Assembly: GCF_000281045.1 (NCBI RefSeq)
Contig: NW_008246084.1
Location: 408,411 to 472,410, forward strand
DNA: 64,000 bases
From: Saprolegnia diclina VS20
Taxonomy: Eukaryota > Oomycota > Saprolegniomycetes > Saprolegniales > Saprolegniaceae
Direction: 5' to 3'
The position numbers and the translations under genes are program-made. Below are positions 11,700 through 21,410 of this stretch, one piece after another. The notes under the pieces were generated by a model that had not been told where the DNA came from, made no database searches, and saw only the letters and a program-made list of their open reading frames with translations. The stretch's first letter is position 1. Each line of letters opens with the position of its first letter.

Positions 11700-12848
11700 T
11701 TATTCGGGCTGCGAGAGAAAGTCGTCCAAGACGTTATTGACTGTGTCTTGGTCGTTGAAGGTGAATGAGGTCGACGCCGCCGTGGCGTTGGCCGGCGTCG
11801 TCGCATTGGCCGTTGTCGTCGTCGGAAGCATGAACCCGGCGTTGGCGTACTGCATCATCGTGTTCATTGCTGGGTTGAACGAGCCAGGATACAGCTGCGC
11901 GTTGGAGAAGGCTTGCTGCTGGAGCAAGTTGAAGTTGTACATATTGAGCTGTGCTTGGTGGACCGGGTCCATCGGGTTGAAGAGGAGCTCCGACGTCGCA
12001 TTGCCGCTCGTCGACGGCATTTGGAACCCGCTGAGCGAGCTCATGTTGGCCATGACCATCGACGGATTCGAAAAGAGAGCTGAGAGATCCGCTGTGTTCG
12101 TAAAGCCTACACCACGGCGGACTAGGTATATCAAGGGAAGGATCAAGTCTACCGGCCGCGTTGAGCTGCATGGGAGTCGTCGCTGGTGTCGCGCCTTGCT
12201 TGGGCTGCTGCACCGTCTTTTGCTGCTGCACGGCCTGAGCCTGCGCTTGTGCTTGTTTCTGCTGCAGTTGCTTTTGCTGAAGCTGCTGTTGTTGTTGCTG
12301 CTGTTGTTTTTGGAGCTGTTGCTGCTGCTTTTGCTGCTGGAGGGCTGCTTGCTGCTGCTGCTGGAGCTTCTGTTGCTGCAGCGCGGCTTGCTGCTTGGCC
12401 AGCGCCTGCTGCTGTTGCTGAAGAAGCTGCTGCTGCTGCGCTTGTACAGGCGATTGCGTCGGCGCGACTGGCTTCGAGGTCGTCGGCGGGGGACTCTGGC
12501 GTGGGGATGGCGTCGTCGTCGATGGCGCGGTCTCCTTCTTGGCAATCTACCGCGCCATGAGACGTCCGTGCGAAGGAATTGCCTACCTGGTCGTCGGCCA
12601 TCGCGGCCAAGCGCTCCAGCGACCGTGAGATCTGCTCCTTGTAGCGCACGCACTTGACGTGCCATTCCTTGTACTCGGCCGTCTTGTCCGTGCTGGCTAC
12701 GAAGACGAGGCTCCATGAGGCGGAGGCGGGAGGATGCAGCATGCGTCGTACGCCGGCCCTCGAGGAGCGTCTTCCACGTCTGGAGCATCTTGTCGTTGGC
12801 CTCGAGCATCTTCTGCACGTCGCCGGCCCGGAGCGTCGTCGTCGTCAT
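11700..12848 (-). CDS. Polyglutamine-rich SSXT (SS18/GIF)-type transcriptional coactivator
   Basis: Exons 12848-12752, 12696-12587, 12546-12153, 12106-11700; 335 aa; introns 55, 40 and 46 nt. The N-terminus (VQKMLEANDKMLQTW ... YKEQISRSLERLAAMADDQ) matches the spacing of the SSXT/QxxLDEN...LAxxAD helix pair of SS18 and plant GIF coactivators. Those bind SWI/SNF-type remodelling complexes. It is followed by a Pro/Thr linker and about 70 residues dominated by Gln (CAG/CAA mixed), then an Asn/Met/Ser-rich tail. Only the Gln frame splices cleanly at both ends. The same DNA also has open Ala-rich and Ser-rich frames, which I treat as shadows. It is divergent from NAA38. The family assignment is inferred from the N-terminus alone. 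Confidence 0.65.
   Translation of the reverse strand: MTTTTLRAGDVQKMLEANDKMLQTWKTLLEGRRTTHAASSRLRLMEPRLRSQHGQDGRVQGMARQVRALQGADLTVAGALGRDGRRPGRQFLRTDVSWRGRLPRRRPRHRRRRHPHARVPRRRPRSQSRRRNRLYKRSSSSFFSNSSRRWPSSKPRCSNRSSSSSSKQPSSSKSSSNSSKNNSSNNNSSFSKSNCSRNKHKRRLRPCSSKRRCSSPSKARHQRRLPCSSTRPVDLILPLIYLVRRGVGFTNTADLSALFSNPSMVMANMSSLSGFQMPSTSGNATSELLFNPMDPVHQAQLNMYNFNLLQQQAFSNAQLYPGSFNPAMNTMMQYANAGFMLPTTTTANATTPANATAASTSFTFNDQDTVNNVLDDFLSQPE
12225..12450 (-). repeat. CAG/CAA (polyglutamine) codon run
   Basis: An imperfect trinucleotide repeat (CTG/TTG on the plus strand) encodes the Gln-rich block of the SSXT-like gene, interrupted by Leu, Ala and Lys codons. The mixed CAG/CAA use suggests selection for glutamine rather than pure slippage. 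Confidence 0.8.
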
Positions 12849-13103
12849 CGCTGCCAAGATCGAAACCCCAAACCTTCGGTATACCAATCAAAGCAGATAA
12901 TTGCCGACTCGACGCACTAAATGCACGCAACAAAAGCCCACTGCACCTCGCGGGGGCTACCTTCACACGCGCGTGTTGGCACGTGTCACCCGATTAGGAT
13001 GACACCGCAGTGGCCTCTTGATTCCCGTGCTCATGGTAGCGCGAGGCTTCCTGGAGCGCGCTTGAGAATGCGTTTATGGTGATGGGAGAAAGGTCAATTG
13101 TTT

Positions 13104-13117
13104 GCTCATTTTCAACC
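13104..13117 (+). promoter_or_regulatory. Oomycete core-promoter-like GCTCATTTTCAACC
   Basis: It closely resembles the 16-nt oomycete core promoter (GCTCATTYYNCAWTTT). It sits about 230 nt before the NAA38 start chosen here, so it implies either a long leader or use of an upstream ATG. Confidence 0.45.
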
Positions 13118-13334
13118 AGCTTCCAACGTACAGCGCTCATGCAACTGGTCGCACCGCCGACGCAAGCGCAGCAACGAACGAGCGATGGACAGCGCCGTGT
13201 GGTGTACAAGTGAAAGCCCTTGGCACTACTCGCGCTACGGGGCCCGGCCCTTTTTCGTGGAGGTGAGTAAGTTGCGTGCATGTAGCCAGTTGAAATGGCC
13301 GTCGGCCAATGAAATCGTGACAAAGGCTTTGAGC

Positions 13335-13652
13335 ATGCTCTCCACAAACGGCAAGGTCGTCGCCCACGCTGCGGTCGCGGCCGAGATGGAGGCCCTCCCC
13401 AAGAGCATCCAGGAGGTGCTTGGCCTCATCGACCAGCCGCTGCGCGTCGAGATCTCGGACGGGCGCATCCTCATCGGCTCCTTTCACTGTCTCGACCACG
13501 AGAAGAACCTGATTTTGACCGAGACCAACGAATATCGGTACGCCAACCAAGACGACGACGAGCTGCCGCAGGTGCCATCCAAGCGCTTCCTTGGCATGAC
13601 GCTCGTGCCCGGCCGCCACATTGTCAAGGTGAGCCAGCTCGCGATCGCGTGA
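13335..13652 (+). CDS. NAA38: NAA38/LSMD1, LSM-fold auxiliary subunit of the NatC N-terminal acetyltransferase
   Basis: A single-exon 105-aa frame. The LSM signature is clear: LRVEISDGRILIGSFHCLD, then NLILTET and, in the second Sm motif, GMTLVPGRHIVKV. NAA38-type LSM proteins differ from spliceosomal LSMs in this GxxxVPGxHIV ending. The partner complex would be NatC, which acetylates nascent proteins at the ribosome. The frame stays open upstream to an ATG at 13185, giving 155 aa, and a core-promoter-like site lies at 13104. A longer N-terminus is therefore possible, but it has no family similarity. Confidence 0.8.
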   Translation: MLSTNGKVVAHAAVAAEMEALPKSIQEVLGLIDQPLRVEISDGRILIGSFHCLDHEKNLILTETNEYRYANQDDDELPQVPSKRFLGMTLVPGRHIVKVSQLAIA

Positions 13653-14134
13653 ACGCCCGTCCCACCGACTCCTTCCACCGCAGACTAGAAAAAACTAACT
13701 TAAAATCTCAAACCCCTCGTTTGGGCCAAAGACGCCTGTCTGCTACGGCGGCTTGTTCGCTGGCCAGAGCTTGCCATGTCAAGAACGAGCTGCCCACGCC
13801 GAGTCTGAGCTGCATGCCGAACGAAGCAGCTCGTATTCTTCGACCATTCATGGCTGCGTTTCCTTGTCGTAGCCAAGCGCACAAGGCTGGCGCTCCAGCC
13901 ACGCCGCTGCATGGAGCTCCAAGCAGTGGCGTCTTTAACGTCATGCGCCTGGCCAGGTATTAAGGGCACACCCTTGTTCATAAGCTCGTTTCTTATCTGA
14001 AACTCAATCAGAATCGCATCTCAATCGGTTTTGTCCGGATGCGACTGTTATAATATCCGGCGTGCCAGCTGGACGTTCGTTTTTTCGCGTGTGGGGCCAC
14101 AGTTCAGATAAGTTACTTATCGGCGTGGACGACG
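13653..14134. other. Intergenic between NAA38 and the p24 gene
   Basis: No convincing gene. Two TCCGGAT/ATCCGG elements occur at 14034-14040 and 14055-14060, upstream of the p24 ATG; the same core recurs upstream of other genes here. Confidence 0.5.
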
Positions 14135-14863
14135 ATGGCAGCGCGGACTGCTTGCATGGTGGCATGGCTCTTCCTCGCCATGAGCATGGTCTCGTCCTTG
14201 ATGGTGGTCGTGCCGGGCCGGTCGAAGGAGTGCTTCATTGAGTACGTCAAGACGAAGCGCACGGCCTTCTTGCGCATTGCGGTTGTCGAGAGCCAGGAGC
14301 TGTACGACATTCGGCTCACGGCGTACGGCCCGTTCGCGATGCCGCCAACGGAAGAGCAGACGGACATGAACTTCTTCAACTCGCTCGTGACGACGACGCC
14401 GCCCAACGAGAACTCGAACGACGTCCAGCACAATGGGTTCAACTTTGACACGGAGCACCGCGGTGGGTGGTACAAGTTTTGCCTCGGGAACGAACACTCG
14501 TCGTACGAAGGCAAGAAGGTCGACTTCTCGACCAACTTTGGCCTCACAAAGGAAGACGAGCTCGGCCACGAAGACGAGTGGGAAGCCGCGACCAAGCAAA
14601 TGCACGTCGAGACGGTCAAGGGCTCGCTCGAGCACCTCCGGGAGCTCTTTGACCTTATCAAGTACGAGCAAAACTACTACCTCATGCGCGACAAGCGACA
14701 CCACAAGACGGCCGAGAGCAACCAGTCGCGCATCTTTTGGTACACGTCGATCCAGGTGCTGCTGGTCGCGGTGGTCTACGGCGTCCAGATCCGCCTACTT
14801 AACCAGTGGTTTAGCGGCAGCGGCGGCCTCCTCTCCACGACCAGCAGTCGCCAATGGGCGTGA
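14135..14863 (+). CDS. p24 (emp24/gp25L, TMED) cargo receptor
   Basis: An intronless 242-aa frame with the p24 layout: N-terminal signal peptide (about residues 1-25), a GOLD-type lumenal domain with the paired cysteines (ECFIEYV and WYKFCLG), a coiled-coil segment (KGSLEHLRELFDLIKYEQNYY, with RHHKTAESNQSRI) and one membrane span near residues 198-218. p24 proteins cycle between ER and Golgi in COPI/COPII vesicles. The cytosolic tail here is longer and Ser/Gly-rich and lacks an obvious dilysine ending, unlike most family members. Confidence 0.85.
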   Translation: MAARTACMVAWLFLAMSMVSSLMVVVPGRSKECFIEYVKTKRTAFLRIAVVESQELYDIRLTAYGPFAMPPTEEQTDMNFFNSLVTTTPPNENSNDVQHNGFNFDTEHRGGWYKFCLGNEHSSYEGKKVDFSTNFGLTKEDELGHEDEWEAATKQMHVETVKGSLEHLRELFDLIKYEQNYYLMRDKRHHKTAESNQSRIFWYTSIQVLLVAVVYGVQIRLLNQWFSGSGGLLSTTSSRQWA

Positions 14864-14921
14864 TATAACAAGTTATGGAACACGAGAGTGCACATGGCAG
14901 CGTATATCTCTATGTTGCTGC

Positions 14922-16096
14922 TTACACAACGTCCTGGAGCGAAATGCCAAGCGCCTGGAACTTGGCCTGCTGCACCTGAAGGAGCTCCTGGAGCTTGAGA
15001 CCAAACGCCGGGTCCTGCGCAAACTGGTTGATGGCCGCGTTCATGACCTAAGTGATGCTGAGCCTTGGAGATGTGAGCTATGTAGGAATGCACCGCTTCG
15101 TCAATGCCCACTTCCTGGTGGATCTCTTCCGTGTACTGCTGCGTCTTGCGCAAGTACCTACGCGGCACGTTCATGAGGTTCACAGAGCAACGGACGACGA
15201 TGCGTACGCTTCCTGCCACATCTCCTTCTCGGCGTTGACGTCCTTCAAGCCGTTGGCCTTGGCTTCGTCAATGGCCTCTTCGATCGCGCGACCGATCGCG
15301 CTGAGGATCTTGGCCATGACGTCGAGGGCCTTCTCGGGCGTAAAGTCTTCCGGGACCGACACGTTCACCTGCGCGAGCGGGCTAGTGCAGTCTCGTGAGC
15401 TTCGTGCAACGCAGAAGTGAGTGGGTCGTACCTGTTTTGGATGACCTGTTCGAGGCGCTGGATCGCGGCAACGACGTCGGCGTCGTGCTGGAATTCGGCC
15501 ATTGCCTTCTCAATGCCCTCCTGCGAGAAGCGGTACTTCTTCGAGAGCTCTTGGTCGGCCATTTGGACGGCGTGGCCGAGGCGCTCGATCAAGACCTGGT
15601 GCACCTGCTCTTCCGAGATCTGCTGGCCCGTCGACGTCGCGTGGTGAATGACCTGCTCGGCCAGCTGCGGCAATTGGCCCTACGCGACGCATGAGCGGTA
15701 TAGCCATCGAGCTATTGCTGTGCGTACAACAAGGTGCTCAATGTTGTGCGCGAGCTCGAGGAAGTAGTTGACAAGGTTCTCCTTGCTGACGTCACCGGAC
15801 GCCGACGCATCGATCCAGATCTTGCCAACGCCAAGGACGGCGAGGCCGGCGGCGATACCGATCGCGACCGTCGCGAGGTCGCCCTTGACGTGGGCCGGCG
15901 TCGCGCGGGCAGCGCGGGCCGTCGAGAAGGCCGCCATCGACGCCGTCGACGGGGCCATCGCAGGCAAGGACGCGATGCGCGACGAGGCGATCGAGACAGC
16001 AGACGTCGACTTGGCGGCCAGCGGCTTGGCCTTGTTCATGCAGCGGACAGCGCGGGCGAACGACATGGTCGAAAAGAAACTCGACGAACGAGCCAT
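14922..16096 (-). CDS. Unrecognised, probably mitochondrial single-span protein
   Basis: Exons 16096-15728, 15679-15432, 15381-15208, 15157-15094, 15047-14922; 326 aa, introns 46-50 nt. The first ~60 residues are Ala/Ser/Arg-rich with almost no acidic residues, as in a mitochondrial targeting peptide. A hydrophobic span follows (DLATVAIGIAAGLAVLGVGK). The rest is acidic and helical with coiled-coil character (ISEEQVHQVLIERLG, KALDVMAKILSAIGRAIEEA). I do not recognise the family. A second in-frame ATG at codon 11 could also start it. It is divergent from the P4-ATPase gene. Confidence 0.6.
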
Positions 16097-16566
16097 TCGA
16101 TTGCGTCGACGCCTTCGAACTTCGATTCAAACTTCGACTATGGCGCCAAAACACTGAAGTTGAGCAACAGCACCACAATGGCCGGCAGTGCTAGTACTCG
16201 AAGGCTCTCGCGCGATACGAACCGAGGTTAAAGCCGTTGGCCATGCGCAACCGCTTACGAAGACAGCCCATGTTGGTGAACGTGGCGTGGGTTGCCGGCG
16301 CCTCCTGTCATCGCTTTATCGTTTCACATGCGAGGGCGTTGGCCAAGGGAGCTCGCTGTCGTGGGCTCTTCATCTCGGTCGCTCTCGACTCGAAGCTAGC
16401 AAACGTACGCATTTTGCGGTGGAGTGTCCGTAGGGCTAGGCTACCCAGTGGTTGTTGACTGTCGGTTCAATCGCTGTTTGCAACGATATATTTTGGCTCG
16501 TTGACGAGATTTACCAAAGAAGACAAGAGCTTGACGCAGTATAAATAGCCGGGCACTAACCGATAT
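16097..16566. other. Divergent intergenic region
   Basis: It separates the starts of the mitochondrial-like gene (minus) and the P4-ATPase (plus). No gene is seen. A TATA-like tataaat occurs at about 16540, 25-30 nt before the ATPase ATG. Confidence 0.45.
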
Positions 16567-19500
16567 ATGGCAGCGATCGAAACCGAGTACCGGCACGTGT
16601 ACATCGCCGACGCGCTCCGCAACGCCGCGCTCGGGCACGCGTCCAACTACGTGCGCACGGCCAAGTACTCGAGCTGGAGCTTCCTCCCGCTCTTCCTTTT
16701 CGAGTCGTTCCAGAAGGTCGGGAACGGGTACTTTCTACTCGTCGCCGTCCTCCAGTGCATCCGCGCCATTAGCAACACGAACGGCGTGCCTGCGACCTTG
16801 CCGACACTCACCTTTATCCTCTGCGTCGACGCCACCTTTGCGATACTCGAGGATCTCAAGCGCCGCCGCGCCGACCGCATCGCCAACGGCCGCGCCACGC
16901 GCAAGCTCGCGGCCCATGGCGCTTTTGTCGAAGTGCTTTGGGCCGACATCCGCGTCGGCGACATTCTCGAGATCCGCAACCACGAGCCGATCCCAGCCGA
17001 CGTCTTGCTCCTGAGTGTCCCCAATGACGTGGGCAGTAGCACGTGCTATGTCGAAACCAAGTCGCTCGATGGCGAGACCAACCTCAAGCAGCGCCAAGCC
17101 GTGCCGACGACGCAGCATGCGACAACACCGTCGACGCTCTCGGCCTTGCGCGGCCACGCGACCGTCGAGCGACCAAATCACAGCATCCACACGTTTCAAG
17201 GTGTCTTGCATGTGGTCCACGCGTCCGATACGACGCCGGCCGCCTTGTCGACATCCAACATGCTCCTGCGCGGGTCGACCTTGCAGAGCACGGCCCGTGT
17301 TTATGGCCTCGTCATCACCGCGGGCATGGAGACGAAGAGCATCAAGGGCAATCGGCCGACGCCGTCCAAGCGCAGCGCGCTCGAGCGACGCATCAACTTG
17401 TACGTGCTCGCGCTGGTCGGCCTCCTCGTTGTCTTTTGCACCGGCGCCGCCACCGCCAGCGTGCTCTGGACATCCTCGGCGCAGTCGGCTCACTACCTCG
17501 GGCCAGAGTTGCGCGCGAGCTGGGTCGTCACCTTCTTTTACTACTTTCTCCTCATGTACCAGTTCGTGCCGATTTCGCTGTATGTTTCGATGGGCACGGC
17601 CAAGTTTGCGCAAGCGAGGTTCATCGAGTGGGACCTCGGCATGTACCACGCCAGCAGCAACACCCCGGCGGCCGTGCGCTCGATGGGGCTCAACGAAGAC
17701 CTCGGGCAGATCTCGCACCTCGTGACCGACAAGACCGGCACGCTGACGTCCAACATAATGCAATTTCGCAAGTGCAGCATCAAGGGCGTCGCGTGCGGCG
17801 CGCGCTGCGACCGCCCCAAACCGATCAAGCGCAACTCGACCAAGGTCCACGTGCCCATGTCGTCGCCAGCCTTTGATGAAAGCGCGCTCGTGGAACTGAC
17901 CAACATTGCCCACAGCCCCGACGGCCGGCGCTTCTTCATCCTGCTGGCCGTGTGCCATACGGTGCTGCAGGACGAAGATGGCGCGTACTCGGCTGCCTCG
18001 TCCGACGAGCTTGCGCTTGTGCTCGGGGCGAAAGCGGTCGGCGTGGTCTTTACGTCGCGGTCGCCGACGACCATTAGCATCACGGTGCACGGCAACGAGC
18101 TCACGTTTGACATCCTCGCCGTCCTCGAATTTGACTCGAACCGCCGACGCATGTCGATCGTGCTGCGGGATATCGCCAACGACGTGATCGTGGTCTACAC
18201 CAAAGGCGCCGACGTCAACGTGGCGTCCGTCTTGCGTCGTCCTCTCAGCGAGAGTGCAGTAACAATGCGCGCCGACACGATGCGACACGTGCAAGACTAT
18301 GCAGGCGAAGGTCTCCGAACACTCCTCTGCGCGTACAAGGTCGTCGACGAAGCGTGGTACCTTGGCTGGGCCGAGCGGTACGCGGCCGCGGCTCAGTCAC
18401 TACCGGATGTCGACCGGCGGCAGAAAGGCCTTCCGAACGCCATCGACAAGTGCTTCGCCGAGATGGAAGCCGATTTGGAGCTGCTGGGTGCGACGGCGAT
18501 CGAAGACAAGTTGCAGGATGGCGTTGGCGAGACGCTCCAGGCGCTCCGGGCCGCCGGCATCAACCTCTGGATGCTCACAGGCGATAAGGAAGAGACGGCC
18601 ATCAACATTGGCCGCGCGACGCATCTCATTTTGCCAGAAATGCGGTGCCTTGCCGTCTCGGAAGCCAGTGCAACCTCGGCGGCGCTTGCTTTGGCCGAGC
18701 TCACGGCACTCAGAGCGCAGCTCGAGGCCCGGGGCGCCATCACCATTGCCCGCCCTACGCGCCCCCCGCCAGGACGCCGCCGCACCACGAGCGCCACCTC
18801 AGTCACGGACTGGTCCAAGTCGCGCTGGACGTTGACAGCGTCGCGGATCTCGATCCGTGCGCCGTCCGTCGTCGCTGAGACGGGCCACGCGCTCATCGTC
18901 ACGGGCGCGATCCTCGACCACGTGTTCTCGAATGGCGCGTGCTCCGACATGTTTGGGGCCGTCGCTGAGCGCTGCTCGACGGTGATTGCGTGTCGCGTGT
19001 CGCCGGCGCAAAAAGCGAGCCTCGTGCGCCTCCTCATGCGCTTGGATCCCACGAGCCGCGTGTTGGCGATCGGCGATGGCGCCAACGACGTGCCGATGCT
19101 GCAGGAAGCCCACGTCGGCGTGGGTATTTCGGGCCAAGAAGGACTCCAAGCCGTCAACGCAAGCGACTATGCAATCGCCCAGTTTTCGTATTTGCGGAAT
19201 CTGCTCCTCGTGCACGGTCGCTCCAACTACGAACGTATTTCCAAGCTCGTCTTGTACATTTTGTACAAGAACATTCTGTTGATCACGGCGCAATTCTGGT
19301 TTGCACTCTTCACCGGCTTTTCGGGTCAGAAACTGTACCTCGAAGTCGGCGTCCAGCTCTACAACGTCGCGTTCACGTCGTTGCCGATTGTGCTTCTTGC
19401 GGTGCTCGACGCCGACTTGCCGCGGGAGCTTGTTTTGCAGCTGCCGTTTCTCTATAAGGCCGGACCGAACCACTTTCACCTAAACCACGGTCGGTTTGCC

Positions 19501-20115
19501 ATTGCAATTGGCTCGGCGCTTCTCGAGTCCCTTTGCCTCACGAGCTGCGCGGTCGCGGCGCTCGAGAAGAGCGATGTGCATGGTGCATCGCCGGGGCTGT
19601 GGCTCCTTGGCATGGTCGTGCTCACGAGCGTCATCGTGCTCGCGAACCTCAAACTCGTGTGGTGGCAGCATGCGATTCTACCGGCGAACGCACTCGCCTA
19701 TATCTCGTCGATCGGGCTATGGGGGGTTATAGCTGTTCTCTGCTCCGAGTGGTTTTTCTTATCGGGCTTTGCGTGGGAGCGCATGATGGACGTTGGGACG
19801 TCGCTTCCGGCGGTGTGGCTCACCTGGCTCTTGGTGGTCGTCACGCTGCTGCTGAGCACGACCGTTGCACTACGCGCCTTTGCGACCATGGTCCACCCAA
19901 CGTGCAGCGACATTGTCAAGGAAATCCAAGCGTTCCGCGCGCCCAACGCCGACGTTGGGCCGCTCGTACAAGGTCTGGTCAACAGTGTCAAGGCGGTCCC
20001 TGCCACCGACTCAAAGAGCCCGGCGCGCCTCGCGCCGAATCCATCCCTGCTGACGATCCACGACAACTCGGGCAGCTCGCGAGCGATTTTGCATCGCCAG
20101 GACGACCAGGCGTAA
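16567..20115 (+). CDS. P4-ATPase aminophospholipid flippase catalytic subunit
   Basis: An intronless 1,182-aa frame with all P-type landmarks: the actuator DGET loop at D168-T171 (ETKSLDGETNLK), the phosphorylation motif DKTGTLT with D388, MLTGDKEETA in the P domain and the hinge GDGANDVPML with D837/D841. The P4 class is shown by the flippase-type DGET actuator loop. Ten hydrophobic spans are apparent, two before the actuator, two before D388 and six after residue 880. The enzyme would move phosphatidylserine or phosphatidylethanolamine to the cytosolic leaflet, normally with a CDC50 partner, which is not in this window. The start at 16567 gives an N-terminal YxHVYIAD that fits the family. 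Lack of introns in so long a gene contrasts with its neighbours. Confidence 0.95.
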   Translation: MAAIETEYRHVYIADALRNAALGHASNYVRTAKYSSWSFLPLFLFESFQKVGNGYFLLVAVLQCIRAISNTNGVPATLPTLTFILCVDATFAILEDLKRRRADRIANGRATRKLAAHGAFVEVLWADIRVGDILEIRNHEPIPADVLLLSVPNDVGSSTCYVETKSLDGETNLKQRQAVPTTQHATTPSTLSALRGHATVERPNHSIHTFQGVLHVVHASDTTPAALSTSNMLLRGSTLQSTARVYGLVITAGMETKSIKGNRPTPSKRSALERRINLYVLALVGLLVVFCTGAATASVLWTSSAQSAHYLGPELRASWVVTFFYYFLLMYQFVPISLYVSMGTAKFAQARFIEWDLGMYHASSNTPAAVRSMGLNEDLGQISHLVTDKTGTLTSNIMQFRKCSIKGVACGARCDRPKPIKRNSTKVHVPMSSPAFDESALVELTNIAHSPDGRRFFILLAVCHTVLQDEDGAYSAASSDELALVLGAKAVGVVFTSRSPTTISITVHGNELTFDILAVLEFDSNRRRMSIVLRDIANDVIVVYTKGADVNVASVLRRPLSESAVTMRADTMRHVQDYAGEGLRTLLCAYKVVDEAWYLGWAERYAAAAQSLPDVDRRQKGLPNAIDKCFAEMEADLELLGATAIEDKLQDGVGETLQALRAAGINLWMLTGDKEETAINIGRATHLILPEMRCLAVSEASATSAALALAELTALRAQLEARGAITIARPTRPPPGRRRTTSATSVTDWSKSRWTLTASRISIRAPSVVAETGHALIVTGAILDHVFSNGACSDMFGAVAERCSTVIACRVSPAQKASLVRLLMRLDPTSRVLAIGDGANDVPMLQEAHVGVGISGQEGLQAVNASDYAIAQFSYLRNLLLVHGRSNYERISKLVLYILYKNILLITAQFWFALFTGFSGQKLYLEVGVQLYNVAFTSLPIVLLAVLDADLPRELVLQLPFLYKAGPNHFHLNHGRFAIAIGSALLESLCLTSCAVAALEKSDVHGASPGLWLLGMVVLTSVIVLANLKLVWWQHAILPANALAYISSIGLWGVIAVLCSEWFFLSGFAWERMMDVGTSLPAVWLTWLLVVVTLLLSTTVALRAFATMVHPTCSDIVKEIQAFRAPNADVGPLVQGLVNSVKAVPATDSKSPARLAPNPSLLTIHDNSGSSRAILHRQDDQA

Positions 20116-20344
20116 GGCAAACTGAAGGCATGCAATGGTTTGGAACTCGTGACGTGGCAGCCCCAGGATCATTTGCGACATGCCTCGGCTGCGAGGCGGT
20201 TTGCAGGCCTCCATCATCGCTGCAAGTGTGTGTGTGGGCGGCTATGGCTGTGACGGTGAGCGTCGCACTAGTCCAGTGGTCTTGTGGCGCTGATGCACAA
20301 CGAGTCCGAACAAACCCATTGCATGTCAACTGGTTCTAGAATGT

Positions 20345-20371
20345 ATGTTTTAAACATAGTGTTTAAAACAT
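20345..20371. repeat. Perfect 12-bp inverted repeat with 3-nt spacer
   Basis: ATGTTTTAAACA at 20345-20356 is followed by TAG and then by its exact reverse complement at 20360-20371. It lies at the upstream edge of an LRR-family pseudogene. It may be a hairpin, an operator or a relic of an insertion; no element flanks it. Confidence 0.6.
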
Positions 20372-20377
20372 GTTGCA

Positions 20378-20970
20378 GTGTTGACAGCGATCCAAACAAT
20401 GCTTTCCGCACCTGCCATGACCGAGCTCGCATCAGCGTGGCCCTGGACGTCGGCGCCATCTTGGAGACCATCGTCATGTACATGGGTCACCGCGGGACGT
20501 TCGCACCTTCCTCGAGGCGCTGCCCGTATCGATGCTTCCGCCGTCGCTGGCCGCGCTCCTCGAGCTCTTGCGCCACGTCACTTTCTACGACGACTCGCTA
20601 CGACACATCATTGACTGGATCGCGAGCGCCGAGACATTTGTGGGGGGTGCACTGGACGCGCTGTGAAGACGCGAGCAACCGCTTCAATTGCTTGGGTCCC
20701 GCCATCCGCCGCTGGGTCCTCGCACCGCTGTGAGCTTGGACGCGTGCTACCTCGTCGACGTCCACGTAGGAATGCTTGCATCGAGCCTTCGATCCTTGCA
20801 TGCGCCGTCGCTTTCTTGGATAATCGCACGCAACTATTTCGACCGTCGAGCCGCTCATCAAGGCGCTTGCCACGAGCACCAACACCACGATCCTCTCGTC
20901 GTCCAAGTGCGATAAAAGCCGCGGCAAGCTCCTCGCGATGGCCGCTGCGTGTAGTGCTGCGTCTCGATAG
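20378..20970 (+). pseudogene. Decayed member of the LRR/F-box-like family
   Basis: Scattered pieces of one protein family can be read in changing frames. First comes ALDVGAILETIVMYM, then FLEALPVSMLPPSLAALL and LRHIIDWIASAETFVGGALDAL. Far downstream, VEPLIKALATSTNTTILSSS ends at a stop at 20970. The last piece resembles the C-terminus of the intact gene at 23422-24904 (LVEALATCTNVSVL). No splice combination I tried joins them, and the middle LRR part is missing, so I call it a broken copy. Confidence 0.5.
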
Positions 20971-21410
20971 CCCCGGCGCGCAAGGTTGAACGAACCCACA
21001 ACCCTACTGCTAACTACGCGCTTGCAACCAGGCCCACGCGTTAGCTGCCTAGCCACTGTGGCGTAATTAGACATTCACAGCATACCTGATACGTCTTCTT
21101 CGTTCAAGTGAAGTTGGTGTAGGGTGTTGCATCCGGAATATATTGAATAAATTATTGAGCTGCCAAGAGGAAGACGAGTAGCACGTTTGGACTCTGTTAG
21201 ACAACGAACAACGTACATAATTGCAAGATGCGCGCAATTTGACCATGTCGGTCGATCAGCCTGCGCACGTCTTTTGCAGCCCTGGACTCTCCTTCTCGAA
21301 CAGCGCTATCGTCTGCCTCATAGTCGTCTTTGCGTAGCTCGTCAAGTTATTCGATGGCTCGGAGGCGCAAGTGATACAGGAGCTCTCAGTGTCATGACTA
21401 TAACGCCTAG

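Noticed and set aside
12149-12742. Ala-rich and Ser-rich frames over the CAG/CAA repeat
   Set aside because: Only the Gln frame joins to both flanking exons through consensus splice sites in phase.
20598-21074. Minus-strand frame of 158 codons across the LRR-family pseudogene
   Set aside because: The plus-strand pieces carry the family resemblance; the minus frame has none.
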